Notes: generated by a model from the letters alone, not told the origin. DNA of 64,000 nucleotides from Pseudomonadota bacterium (GCA_020160955.1 JAIUOX010000006.1:1-64000), one strand, 5' to 3'; positions 17,352 to 26,048 are shown, counted from the stretch's first letter. Program-made: numbers and translations.

Positions 17352-18104
17352 ATGAAGATCCTCGTCGCCAACCCCAACACCTCGACCGCCGTCACCGACC
17401 TGCTGGTCGCCGCCGGCCAGCGGGTCGCCAGCCCGGGCACCGAGCTGGTGCCGATGACCGCCAGCCGCGGCGTGCCCTACATCGCGACCCGCGCCGAGGC
17501 CGCCATCGGCTCGGCAATGGCGCTCGAGATGCTGGCCGAGCGGCGCGGCATCATGGACGCCGCCATCGTCGCGGCGTTCGGCGATCCCGGGCTGGGCGGC
17601 GCGCGCGAACTGTTCGACTTCCCGGTGGTCGGCATGGCCGAGGCGGCGATGCTGGTCGCCTGCACGCTGGGCCGGCGCTTCGGCATCGTCAGCTTCTCGC
17701 GCTCGCTCGAGCCGTGGTTCGCCGAGATCGTCGACTGGCACGGCATGACCGGGCGCTGCGCCGCTATCCGCACCCTCGACGAGGGCTTCCGGTCGATCAG
17801 CGAGGTCCAGCACGAGAAGGAAGCCGTGCTGGTCGATCTCGCGCTGAAGACCGTGGCCGACGACAAGGCCGACGTGATCATTCTCGCCGGCGCGCCGCTG
17901 GCCGGCATGGCCCAGCGCATCCGCGAGCGCGTGCCGGTGCCGCTGGTCGACGGCATCCAGGCCGCCGTGACCATGGCCGAGGGGCTGGTGCGGCTCGCTC
18001 CGCGCAAGGCCACCGCCGGCACCTTCCGCCGGCCCGGCCCGAAGGACTCGAAGGGGCTGGCCGCGCCGCTGGCCGACCTGATCGCCCACCGGGAGAAGGC
18101 ATGA
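17352..18104 (+). CDS. Asp/Glu/hydantoin racemase family protein lacking both catalytic cysteines
   Basis: 250 residues with the family start ILVANPNTS and full-length fold pattern. In hydantoin racemases the two acid/base cysteines sit in motifs like ACFxDPGL and LGCAGM. Here the corresponding positions read VAAFGDPGLGG (Ala75) and ILAGAPLAGM (Gly180), so both cysteines are missing. A racemase with the usual two-base mechanism is therefore unlikely. Related proteins in the superfamily include arylmalonate decarboxylase and maleate isomerase, but those keep at least one Cys. The gene overlaps the next by ATGA, so it is under active operon context rather than an obvious pseudogene. Confidence 0.82.
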   Translation: MKILVANPNTSTAVTDLLVAAGQRVASPGTELVPMTASRGVPYIATRAEAAIGSAMALEMLAERRGIMDAAIVAAFGDPGLGGARELFDFPVVGMAEAAMLVACTLGRRFGIVSFSRSLEPWFAEIVDWHGMTGRCAAIRTLDEGFRSISEVQHEKEAVLVDLALKTVADDKADVIILAGAPLAGMAQRIRERVPVPLVDGIQAAVTMAEGLVRLAPRKATAGTFRRPGPKDSKGLAAPLADLIAHREKA

Positions 18105-18988
18105 CGCGCGATCTCAAGGGCTACGGTCGCACCCCGCCGCACGCGCACTGGCCGGGCGGCGCGCGGGTCGCCGTCTCGTTCGTGATCAACTTCGAGGAAG
18201 GCGCGGAGATGTCGCTCTCCGCCGGCGATCCGTTCAACGAGAAGGTCTACGAGGTCACCGACGAGGTGATGGGCGTCGCCGACCGCTGCATGGAATCGCA
18301 CTTCGAGTACGGCACCAAGGCGGCGTGGTGGCGGATCGCCGATCGGCTGGAGCGGCTGGGCGTGCCGGCCACCGTCTCGACCTGCGGGATGGCGGCGGAA
18401 CTGTCACCGTGGCTGATCGAGGACGCGGTGGCGCGCGGCCACGAGATCTCCTGCCACGGCTGGCGCTGGGAGAAGCACGCCCACATGGCGGAGGCCGACG
18501 AGCGGCGGGCGATCGCCCGTACGGTCGAGGTGCTGACGCGGATCGCCGGCACGCGCCCGGTCGGCTGGCACACCCGCTCGACGCCGTCGCCCAACACCCG
18601 CCGCCTGCTGGTCGAGGAAGGCGGCTTCCTCTACGACAGCGACGACTACTCCGACGACCTGCCGTTCTTCGTCGCCGTGTCGGACCGCAAGCACCTGGTG
18701 ATCCCGTACAGCTTCGACACCAACGACATGCACTACCACCAGGGCTTCCATCGCTTCGTCACGGCGCGCGACTTCGCCGAGTACACGACCGACGCCTTCG
18801 ACACGCTGTGGGAGGAAGGCGCGACGACGCCGCGCCTGATGTCGATCGGGTTGCACCTGCGCATGATCGGGCGGCCCGGCCGCATCGCCGCGCTCGACCG
18901 CATCGTGGCGCACATGAAGGCCAGGGGCGGCGCGTGGTTCGCGACCCGCCGCCAGGTCGCCGAGCACTGGATCGGGCGCTTCGGCTGA
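18101..18988 (+). CDS. PuuE-like allantoinase / polysaccharide deacetylase family protein
   Basis: 295 residues from the ATG overlapping the previous stop. The N-terminus (KGYGRTPPHAHWPGGARVAV, then VINFEEGAEMS) matches the PuuE type rather than cell-wall deacetylases: the NodB DDG metal motif is replaced by NFEEG (30-34), and ISCHGWRWEKH lies at 116-126. Family knowledge: PuuE of Pseudomonas is a metal-independent allantoinase recruited from polysaccharide deacetylases. With the upstream amidohydrolase, racemase homologue and amidase it suggests ring-opening of a ureide. Substrate could differ from allantoin. Confidence 0.83.
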   Translation: MTRDLKGYGRTPPHAHWPGGARVAVSFVINFEEGAEMSLSAGDPFNEKVYEVTDEVMGVADRCMESHFEYGTKAAWWRIADRLERLGVPATVSTCGMAAELSPWLIEDAVARGHEISCHGWRWEKHAHMAEADERRAIARTVEVLTRIAGTRPVGWHTRSTPSPNTRRLLVEEGGFLYDSDDYSDDLPFFVAVSDRKHLVIPYSFDTNDMHYHQGFHRFVTARDFAEYTTDAFDTLWEEGATTPRLMSIGLHLRMIGRPGRIAALDRIVAHMKARGGAWFATRRQVAEHWIGRFG

Positions 18989-19005
18989 GCCGCGCGCCCG
19001 GCCGC

Positions 19006-19473
19006 TTACTTCTTCTTCGGCCGCACGATCTTGATGGTCGAGGTCGAGTGCACCAGCACGCGGCCCGCCTCGTCGCGGATGTCGCCCTCGAGGAAGCCGA
19101 CCGAGCCGCCCCAGCGCATGACGCGGCCCTCGGCCGTGACGATGCCGGGACCGGCCGCCTCGAGGAAGCTCATCTTCAGCTCGAGCGTCGGCACGGCGCA
19201 CTGGAACCTGGCGCGCGCCAGCGCGGCATGGGCCATCGCCGAGTCGACCATGCCGGTCAGGAAGCCGCCCTGGCAGATGCGGCCACCGGAATGGCAGAAG
19301 GCCGGCACGATCTCGAAGCGGATGCGGCAGATGCCCGCCTCCGAGTCGATGTGCAGCAGGTGGGCATTCAGGAGCCGCAGCGGGCCGTTGAGATGCTTGT
19401 TGAGAAAGGTGACGGCGGCCGCGTCGCTCAGCGAAGCGAGGTCGGTGCCGGCGAAATCGGGATGAACGCTCAT
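19006..19473 (-). CDS. PaaI-like hotdog-fold thioesterase
   Basis: 155 residues from the ATG at 19473. The hotdog helix is visible as GGFLTGMVDSAMAHAA (about residues 67-82), with the following strands VPTLELKMSFLEAAGPGIVT and GRVMRWGGSVGFLEGDI. It likely hydrolyses an acyl-CoA thioester in the cytoplasm. The acyl group is unknown. It converges with the PuuE gene (17 bp gap) and is divergent from the ferredoxin-reductase gene. Confidence 0.85.
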   Translation of the reverse strand: MSVHPDFAGTDLASLSDAAAVTFLNKHLNGPLRLLNAHLLHIDSEAGICRIRFEIVPAFCHSGGRICQGGFLTGMVDSAMAHAALARARFQCAVPTLELKMSFLEAAGPGIVTAEGRVMRWGGSVGFLEGDIRDEAGRVLVHSTSTIKIVRPKKK

Positions 19474-19553
19474 GCGGCGCGGACTATAGCGAAGCTTGCG
19501 GCCGCCGGAAGCGGTTGTTGGACGCTCCCCCGGGCGGGTGCTAGACGGCGGCC

Positions 19554-20579
19554 ATGAGTCACAAGGTTCGCCTCGTCCAGGCCGATCGCACCATCGACGT
19601 TCCGATGGGCAACACCATCCTCTCGGCGGCACTGGACGCCGGCATCTCCTACCCGTTCGGCTGCCAGTCGGGGAATTGCGGCGCCTGCAAGTCGACGCTG
19701 GTGCGCGGCGAGGTCACGATGGAGGGCTACTCCGAGTTCGCGCTCAGCGACGAGGAGAAAGCGCGCGGCCTGATCCTCGCCTGCCGGGCCATGCCGGGCG
19801 ACGAGTGCGTGGTGTCGTGGCTGGAAGAGGACGACCTCGTCGCCCACCCGCGCCGCACCCTCGACTGCCGCGTCGCGGCGCTCGACGACCTGACGCATGA
19901 CATCAAGCGCCTGCGCCTCGAGATCGTGTCGGGCGGGCCGTTCGACTTCTCGGCCGGGCAGTTCGCCGCCCTCACCTTCGCCAGCTGCCCGCCGCGCGAC
20001 TACTCGATGGCCAGCCTGCCCGGCGAGCCGGTGCTGGAGTTCCACGTGCGCCGCACGCCGGGCGGCGTCGCCTCGGCCCACGTGTTCGAAACCCTCGAGA
20101 TCGGCGACGCCGTGCGCGTCGAGGGGCCGTCGGGCACTGCCTCGCTGCGCGAGGCGCATCGCGGGCCGATCATCGCGGTCGCCGGCGGCTCGGGCATGGC
20201 GCCGATCCGCGCGATCGTCGAGCAGGCGCTGAACCGCGGCATGCCGCAGCACATCTACCTGTATTTCGGCGTGCGCAGCGAGCGCGACCTCTACCTGCAC
20301 GACCACTTCGCGCGGCTGGCCGAGCGCCACCCGACGCTGCACTTCAACCCGGTGCTGAGCGAGAGCGACAATGCCGGCTTCCGGCTCGGGCTGGTCCACG
20401 AGGCGGTCGCCGCCGACTTCGACGAATTCGACGGCTGCAAGGCCTACGTGGCCGGCCCGCCGGCCATGGTCGAAGCCGCCACGCGGCTGTTCGAACAGCG
20501 CGGGATGCGCCGCGACGACATCCACGCCGACGCCTTCTACACCGCCGCCGAGATGGCCGAGGCCGCGGCCCGAAAATAG
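19554..20579 (+). CDS. 2Fe-2S ferredoxin / FAD / NAD(P) reductase
   Basis: 341 residues in three modules. An N-terminal plant-type ferredoxin binds 2Fe-2S through GCQSGNCGACKS plus the later Cys in LILACRA. An FAD-binding domain follows, with the RDYSMAS flavin motif. A C-terminal NAD(P)-binding domain has AGGSGMAPIRA and VAGPPAM. This is the layout of phenol/methane monooxygenase reductases and CDP-6-deoxy-3,4-glucoseen reductase. It transfers electrons from NAD(P)H to an oxygenase partner; no adjacent terminal oxygenase is seen, though the P450 at 43084 is in the window. Confidence 0.87.
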   Translation: MSHKVRLVQADRTIDVPMGNTILSAALDAGISYPFGCQSGNCGACKSTLVRGEVTMEGYSEFALSDEEKARGLILACRAMPGDECVVSWLEEDDLVAHPRRTLDCRVAALDDLTHDIKRLRLEIVSGGPFDFSAGQFAALTFASCPPRDYSMASLPGEPVLEFHVRRTPGGVASAHVFETLEIGDAVRVEGPSGTASLREAHRGPIIAVAGGSGMAPIRAIVEQALNRGMPQHIYLYFGVRSERDLYLHDHFARLAERHPTLHFNPVLSESDNAGFRLGLVHEAVAADFDEFDGCKAYVAGPPAMVEAATRLFEQRGMRRDDIHADAFYTAAEMAEAAARK

Positions 20580-20590
20580 GGTAGGCTTTC

Positions 20591-20712
20591 GACCCCTCCG
20601 TCGGCGAAGACGCCGACACCTCCCCGCGCTTGCGCGCAGGGAGGAAAGGCATCGGACCTCTTCCTCCCCGCGCGCAGCGGGGGGAGGTGTCCGCGCAGCG
20701 GACGGAGGGGTC
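20591..20712. repeat. Multi-arm palindromic intergenic repeat
   Basis: The outer arms GACCCCTCCGTC (20591-20602) and GACGGAGGGGTC (20701-20712) are perfect inverted repeats. Inside lie four small hairpins: GTCGGCG/CGCCGAC (20600-20617), CCTCCC/GGGAGG (20619-20644), CCTCCCC/GGGGAGG (20663-20687) and GTCCGC/GCGGAC (20689-20703). The whole element can fold as a branched cruciform. It fills the gap between the reductase and the M81 hydrolase genes. The CCTCCC-type hairpin recurs at 39498-39529. Confidence 0.7.
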
Positions 20713-20747
20713 ATGGGCTTCGGATGGTCGAGTTGAGGGAGAGGATC

Positions 20748-22283
20748 GTGTCGAAGGACAATCCGCGGATCGCGGTGCTGAGTTTCGCCATCGAGTGCAA
20801 CCGGTTCGCGCCGGTCACCACCGCGGCGGACTTCGAGACCGACGTCGACATCCGCGGCAACCAGATCGTGAGCGAATCGCGCTCGCCGGCCTCGATCACC
20901 CTGCCCGACCTGCCCGGCTTCTTCGGCGAGATGGACCGCACCGGCCAATGGACGCCGGTGCCGCTGCGCGTCTCGCAGGCCCAGCCCGGCGGCCCGGTCG
21001 AGGAGAGCTTCTTCAAGGCGTTCCTCGCCGAGATCGAAACCAACCTGAAGGCCGCCCTGCCGCTCGACGGCGTGTTCGTGGCGGCGCACGGCGCGGCGCT
21101 GGCCGAGGGCACCGACGATCCCGACGGCGACCTGTTCGAGACGATCCGCCGCGTCGTCGGCCCCGACCTGCCGGTGATCTCGACCTTCGACCTGCACGCC
21201 AACGTGTCGCGGCGCATGACCGACAACCTGTCGGTGTTCGTCGGCTACCTCGAGAACCCGCACGTCGACATCCACGAGCGCGGCGTCGAGGCGGCCAAGC
21301 ACATGCGCGAGTGCCTGGCCGGCCAGCGCACCGCCGTCACCATGGTCAAGCTGCCGCTGGTGCCGCCGCAGATCGCGCTGCTGACGGCGCAGGGCCCCTA
21401 CGCCGACCTGATCCGCTACGGCCAGACCAATGTCGGCGGCGACATCATGAACGTCTCGGTGATGGCCGGCTTCGCCTACAGCGACAGCCCGAAGAACGGC
21501 CTGACCGCGGTGGTGACGGCGCGCAACGGCAACCGCGCCGCGGCGGCGGCGCTGTCGCTCGACATCGCCGAGCGGGCCTGGGCGATGCGCGAGCGCTTCA
21601 AGCGCGCCATGACCTCGCTGGGCGACGCGGTGCAGCTCGCGGTCTCGGTCGGGCGCGACCGGCGGCGCAAGCCGATCGCGCTGGCCGACGTCGCCGACAA
21701 CCCGGGCGGCGGCGGCCGCGGCAACACGACCTACCTGCTGCGCGCGCTCAAGGCGGCCGGCGCGCAGGGCGTGATCTTCGGCGTGTTCAACGACGCCGCG
21801 GTGGCGGCGAAGGCGCACGCGCTTGGCGAGGGCGCGACCTTCACCGCCTCGTTCAACTCGCAGGAGCACCAGGAATTCTCGCTGCCGTTCGACTGCGAGG
21901 TCCGCGTCGTCAAGCTGAGCGACGGCAAGTACGTCGGCCGCCGCGGCGTGCTGCGCAACGTGTCGGCCGACATGGGCCCGTCGGCGCTGCTCGACCTCGG
22001 CGGCATCCAGCTGGTGGTGATCAGCTTCCGCTGCCAGTGCATGGACCCGATGCAGTTCGAGATGTTCGGCCTCGACATCGCCAGGGCGCGGGTCGTGGTG
22101 GTCAAGAGCCGCGGCCACTTCCGCGGCGGCTTCGACGAGTTCTTCGACAACAGCCGCATCTACGAGGTCGACTGCCCCGGCCTGACCTCGCCGCTGCTGT
22201 CCAACTTCCGCTGGAGCAAGCTGCCGCGCCCGGTCTACCCGCTCGACGAGGAGACCAGCTGGACGCCGCCCGCCGCGGTGTGA
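20748..22283 (+). CDS. M81-family metallohydrolase (MlrC-like)
   Basis: 511 residues from the GTG at 20748, which has GAGGGAGAGG close upstream; an ATG at 20724 has no such site. The fold carries AAHGAALAEG, FDLHANVSRR and NPHVDIHERG (metal ligands of the MlrC family), then the C-terminal domain with DNPGGGGRGNTTYLLRAL. MlrC is named for the last step of microcystin breakdown, but most members act on unknown small peptides or amides. The stop abuts that of the pirin gene inside the palindrome TGATCA. Preceded by a complex repeat rather than a clear promoter. Confidence 0.86.
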   Translation: MSKDNPRIAVLSFAIECNRFAPVTTAADFETDVDIRGNQIVSESRSPASITLPDLPGFFGEMDRTGQWTPVPLRVSQAQPGGPVEESFFKAFLAEIETNLKAALPLDGVFVAAHGAALAEGTDDPDGDLFETIRRVVGPDLPVISTFDLHANVSRRMTDNLSVFVGYLENPHVDIHERGVEAAKHMRECLAGQRTAVTMVKLPLVPPQIALLTAQGPYADLIRYGQTNVGGDIMNVSVMAGFAYSDSPKNGLTAVVTARNGNRAAAAALSLDIAERAWAMRERFKRAMTSLGDAVQLAVSVGRDRRRKPIALADVADNPGGGGRGNTTYLLRALKAAGAQGVIFGVFNDAAVAAKAHALGEGATFTASFNSQEHQEFSLPFDCEVRVVKLSDGKYVGRRGVLRNVSADMGPSALLDLGGIQLVVISFRCQCMDPMQFEMFGLDIARARVVVVKSRGHFRGGFDEFFDNSRIYEVDCPGLTSPLLSNFRWSKLPRPVYPLDEETSWTPPAAV

Positions 22284-23165
22284 TCAGCGATCCGGCAGCG
22301 GGATGAACTCGGTCTCGCCCGGCACGCGGCCGAACCGGCCGTCGCGCCAGTCGGCCTTGGCCCGCTCGATGCGCTCGGGCGACGACGACACGAAGTTCCA
22401 CCACATGTGGCGCGGCCCATCGAGCGGCGCGCCGCCCAGCAGCATCAGCTTGGCGCCGTCCGCCCCGGCGACGCCGTGGACCGGCGCCCCGGTCGCCAGC
22501 ACCGCGAGATCGCCGACGCCCAGCACGCGGTCGCCGACAGACAGGGTGCCCTCGGCAACGTAGATCGCACGCTCGGCATGCTCGGGCGACACCGCGAGCC
22601 GGGCCACCGCCGGCAACTCGGCGCCGACGTAGAAGATCGGCGAGAAGTGGGTGGTCGGCGCGGTCCGGCCGGCATAGCTGCCGACGACCAGCCGCAGCGC
22701 GACGCCGTCCTCCTGCCACGCCGGCAGGCGGGCCGCCGGGACGTGCTCGAACGACGGCGCGGTCTCCTCGTGGCTCTTCGGCAAGGCGACCCAGGTCTGG
22801 ACGCCGTGCATGCGGAAGCCGCTGCGCTGCATCTCGGGCTCGGTCCGCTCGGAATGGACGATGCCGCTGCCGGCGGTCATCCAGTTCACGTCGCCCGGCC
22901 GGATCGCCTGGCTGTAGCCGAGGCTGTCGCGGTGGAAGATGCCGCCCTCGTAGAGGTAGGTGACGGTGGCCAGCCCGATGTGCGGGTGCGGCCGGACCTC
23001 CATGCCGCTGCCGCCCGGCGGAACGGTCATCGGCCCGAAATGGTCGAGGAAGACGAACGGCCCGACGGCGCGCCGGCGGGCGCTCGGCAGGACCCGCCGG
23101 ACCGGGAAGCCGGGGGCCAGTTCGTGCGCCCGGCCCTGGACGATCTGCTCGAGGGGATCCGCCAT
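22284..23165 (-). CDS. Pirin family protein
   Basis: 293 residues from the ATG at 23165, preceded by GGAGAGCGAC. A bicupin with the pirin metal motif RPHPHIGLATVTYLYEG and the second part SGIVHSERTEP (His and Glu ligands), then the C-terminal cupin and GPRHMWWNFVSS. Bacterial pirins are Fe-dependent, and some oxidise quercetin; physiological roles vary. The gene is on its own, divergent from the M23 peptidase gene. Confidence 0.92.
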   Translation of the reverse strand: MADPLEQIVQGRAHELAPGFPVRRVLPSARRRAVGPFVFLDHFGPMTVPPGGSGMEVRPHPHIGLATVTYLYEGGIFHRDSLGYSQAIRPGDVNWMTAGSGIVHSERTEPEMQRSGFRMHGVQTWVALPKSHEETAPSFEHVPAARLPAWQEDGVALRLVVGSYAGRTAPTTHFSPIFYVGAELPAVARLAVSPEHAERAIYVAEGTLSVGDRVLGVGDLAVLATGAPVHGVAGADGAKLMLLGGAPLDGPRHMWWNFVSSSPERIERAKADWRDGRFGRVPGETEFIPLPDR

Positions 23166-23471
23166 GTCGCTCTCCTCCATCCGGTGACCGTGATTCGCAT
23201 TCCGCAAAGCTGCCGCAGAACCGCACTCCGGGTGCAGGACGTTTCTGTCACCGGCCACGGCGTCGAAATCGTCTAAGTCATTGAAAAATATATGAACAGT
23301 CGTTTTTCACGGGTGTTGCATTTTTGCAACTTTTTGTTGGACTTGTGGATTATCCATGGCCAGTATCTGCCCAACCCGAGGCAAGGCGGGGGGTACCGGT
23401 CGGGGCTGGCCGGTAAGTCGCCTTACACGTCGCGGGGCAAGGCAATTGTGTCAATGGATCGGAGCAGACCG
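23166..23471. other. 306 bp divergent intergenic region, AT-rich in the middle
   Basis: Between pirin (minus) and the M23 peptidase (plus). The middle (about 23275-23355) is strikingly AT-rich for this window, with poly-A and poly-T tracts and a perfect palindrome described separately. The peptidase frame is open through 23292 but the sequence there lacks a signal-peptide start, so it is treated as leader. No RNA gene was recognised. Confidence 0.5.
23315..23353 (+). promoter_or_regulatory. Candidate promoter with overlapping palindromic operator
   Basis: GTTGCA (23315-23320), TTTT, TGCAAC (23325-23330) is a perfect 16 bp palindrome followed by five T. TTGCAA (23324-23329) and GATTAT (23348-23353), 18 bp apart, make a plausible sigma-70 promoter for the M23 peptidase. 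The palindrome overlapping the -35 box would suit a repressor site. It could instead be a weak terminator. Confidence 0.35.
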
Positions 23472-24872
23472 ATGGCGTTCACGACGACGCGAGTTCAACG
23501 CGCCCAACGCTGGCGATTTGTCCCCTCTCTCTTCGCAGTCGCACTCTCCGTCGCCGCCTTCCCGGCCCTGGCCCAGGTGAAGGCCCCCAACAAGAACCAC
23601 CTCAAGGCCCCGTCGCGGGCCGCCGCGCCCGCCCAGCCGGCCGAGGACATCCAGCCCTTCTCGATCGGCGCCGACGGCAACGTCACCAGCCAGCTGATCG
23701 CCCTCAACATCGACCCGAACGAGGCCCAGTCGGCGGCCCAGGCGGTCGGCAAGGCGCTCGAGCAGCTCGACCGCAAGACCACCAGCTCCGGCCGCGCCGT
23801 CCTGCAGCCGCAGGGCAACGGCCAGCCCAAGCGCCTGGTCTCGCTGCAGCTCTACTCGGCCAAGTCGCTGGCCGTCGAACTGTCGCGCGGCGCCGACGGC
23901 ACCTACGGCATCAAGCTCGCCCCCAACGCCACCGAGAACGACGACGAGCGCGTTTCCAGCATCCCGAGCGCGACGCAGCAGAGCAACGTCGGCGCGCGCT
24001 CGCTGGTCCAGGGCTCGGTCGCCCTCGTCAAGGCCAGCGCCGTGTCGGGCCTCGCCGCCAGCCTCGGGCCGCAGGGCGCCAACGACCCGAGCCTCAAGGA
24101 ATTGACCAAGGCTTTCTCCGGCTTCTCGATGTCGGCGACCAAGATCGAGGTCTGGAAGGGCCGCACCGTCGACGGCAGCACCCGCCTGCTCGCCGCCTCG
24201 ATCGGCGAGGGCTCGGCCAAGCAGAACTACTGGTGGTTCGCGCCGCCGAACCAGCCCGAGGGCTGGTTCGACGAGAACGGCCGTCGCCTCGGCGATACCG
24301 GCCTCGCCGATCCCAGCGCCGGCGCGCGGATGTCCTCGCCGTTCGGCACGCGCCGCTACTACGGCCGCTACTCCGGCGGCGGCTTCCACAACGGCCTCGA
24401 TTTCGAGGGCAAGACCGGCCAGCCGATCTACGCGGCGGCCGACGGCGTGATCAACCACCAGGGCTGGTACTTCAACTACGGCCGCACCGTGAAGATCAGC
24501 CACGCCGACAGCTTCGAGACGCTGTACGCCCACATGTCGCGCTTCGCCGACGGCATGGGTCCCGGCAGCCGCGTCCGCAAGGGCGACCTGATCGGCTACA
24601 TCGGTTCGACCGGTCGCTCGAGCGGTCCCCACCTCCACTTCTCGGTGATCGTCAGCGGCCAGTTCGTCGACCCGCAGCCCTACCTGGCCGGCAGCGGCGG
24701 CGTGAACGTCGTGCTGAACGGCGAGAGCCTCGTGGCCTATCGCCAGTGGCAGCAGGAGATCCGCAAGGCCGCGGGCGCCCGCGACGACAACGGCAGCCGC
24801 TTCCGCGGCCTGCAGGGTGCCGAGCCGTGGAGCCAGAACCCCTTCTCGGCGCGCGGTCTCGACCGCCTGTAG
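23472..24872 (+). CDS. Exported M23 peptidase (LytM-type murein endopeptidase)
   Basis: 466 residues from the ATG at 23472, chosen because GGAG lies seven bases upstream and a Sec signal peptide follows (RFVPSLFAVALSVAAFPALA); an ATG at 23454 is possible. A long N-terminal region of low similarity leads to the C-terminal M23 domain with FHNGLDFEG (Zn His and Asp), IYAAADGVI, YAHMSRFADG and SGPHLHFSV (HxH). It should cleave peptide cross-links in peptidoglycan in the periplasm, probably in cell-wall remodelling. All catalytic residues are intact. Confidence 0.9.
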   Translation: MAFTTTRVQRAQRWRFVPSLFAVALSVAAFPALAQVKAPNKNHLKAPSRAAAPAQPAEDIQPFSIGADGNVTSQLIALNIDPNEAQSAAQAVGKALEQLDRKTTSSGRAVLQPQGNGQPKRLVSLQLYSAKSLAVELSRGADGTYGIKLAPNATENDDERVSSIPSATQQSNVGARSLVQGSVALVKASAVSGLAASLGPQGANDPSLKELTKAFSGFSMSATKIEVWKGRTVDGSTRLLAASIGEGSAKQNYWWFAPPNQPEGWFDENGRRLGDTGLADPSAGARMSSPFGTRRYYGRYSGGGFHNGLDFEGKTGQPIYAAADGVINHQGWYFNYGRTVKISHADSFETLYAHMSRFADGMGPGSRVRKGDLIGYIGSTGRSSGPHLHFSVIVSGQFVDPQPYLAGSGGVNVVLNGESLVAYRQWQQEIRKAAGARDDNGSRFRGLQGAEPWSQNPFSARGLDRL

Positions 24873-25022
24873 GAAAACGCCTTCCCGCCGCCACAGTTGG
24901 GCCGCGCGCGGCGTTGCACGTTGCTGGGTGATCGCCTAGGAAGTGCGCATCGTCGGCTGGGTCGTCCGCGAGTCAATCGCGGGCGGAACACGGCCGCCAG
25001 AGGCAACACGAGGGAAATGAAA

Positions 25023-26048
25023 ATGCTCAAGAAGTACATGGCCGCCGGCGTGATCGCGGCGACGATGGCCGGCGCCGCCGGCACCGCCTACGCGGGCAAG
25101 GATCTCGATGCGATCAAGGCCCGCGGCCAGCTGATCTGCGGCGTGTCGACCGGCGTCGCCGGCTTCGCCGCGGCCGACAGCCAGGGCAAGTGGACCGGCC
25201 TCGACGTCGACGTCTGCCGCGCCGTCGCGGCGGCGATCTTCGGCGACGCCAACAAGGTCAAGTTCATCCCGACCACGGCGCAGCAGCGCTTCACCGCCCT
25301 GCAGTCGGGCGAGGTCGACCTGCTGGTCCGCACCACCACCTGGACGCTGACCCGCGACACCGCGCTGGGCTTCGACTTCACCGGCGTGAACTACTACGAC
25401 GGCCAGGGCTTCATGGTGAACAAGAAGCTCGGCGTGAAGAGCGCCAAGGAGCTGAACGGCGCCACCGTCTGCGTGCAGCCCGGCACCACCACCGAGCTCA
25501 ACCTCGCCGACTACTTCCGCGCCAACAAGATGACCTTCAAGCCGGTCGTCATCGAGAAGGTCGAGGAAGTGCGCGCCGCGTTCTTCGCCGGCCGCTGCGA
25601 CGTGTTCACGACGGACGCCTCGGGCCTGTACTCGACCCGCGCCGCCAACGCCCCGAACCCGGACGACTACATCATTCTGCCGGAGATCATCTCCAAGGAG
25701 CCGCTGGGCCCGCTCGTCCGCCACGGCGACAACCAGTTCGCCGACATCGTCCGCTGGACGCTGTTCGCCCAGATCGAGGCCGAGGAGTACGGCATCACCT
25801 CGAAGAACGTCGACGAGATGATGAAGAGCGACAACCCGGCCATCAAGCGCATCCTCGGCGTCACCCCGGGCATGGGCAAGGCGCTGGGCGTCGAGGAGAA
25901 GTGGGTCTACGACATCATCAAGCAGGTCGGGAACTACGGCGAGATGTTCGACCGCAACGTCGGCATGGGCTCGCCGCTCAAGATCGCCCGCGGCCAGAAC
26001 GCGCTGTGGACCCAGGGCGGCCTGCAGTACGCCCCGCCGATCCGCTAG
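25023..26048 (+). CDS. aapJ: General L-amino-acid ABC transporter binding protein AapJ, copy 1
   Basis: 341 residues; AGGG lies eight bases upstream of the ATG at 25023, while an ATG at 25017 is too close to it. Signal peptide (MLKKYMAAGVIAATMAGAAG, cleavage near AYA), then the AapJ pattern: KDLDAIKARGQLICGV, GLDVDVCRAVAAAIFGD, TLTRDTALGFDFT, VVIEKVEEVRAAFFAGRCD and MGKALGVEEKWVYD. It binds amino acids in the periplasm for AapQMP. A close paralogue follows at 26197, separated by a terminator, so this copy can be expressed at higher level or separately. Confidence 0.92.
   Translation: MLKKYMAAGVIAATMAGAAGTAYAGKDLDAIKARGQLICGVSTGVAGFAAADSQGKWTGLDVDVCRAVAAAIFGDANKVKFIPTTAQQRFTALQSGEVDLLVRTTTWTLTRDTALGFDFTGVNYYDGQGFMVNKKLGVKSAKELNGATVCVQPGTTTELNLADYFRANKMTFKPVVIEKVEEVRAAFFAGRCDVFTTDASGLYSTRAANAPNPDDYIILPEIISKEPLGPLVRHGDNQFADIVRWTLFAQIEAEEYGITSKNVDEMMKSDNPAIKRILGVTPGMGKALGVEEKWVYDIIKQVGNYGEMFDRNVGMGSPLKIARGQNALWTQGGLQYAPPIR

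Noticed and set aside
23311..23336. Palindrome before the M23 gene considered as an intrinsic terminator
   Set aside because: No plus-strand gene ends upstream of it (the nearest is convergent and 1 kb away), so a regulatory role fits better, though not proven.
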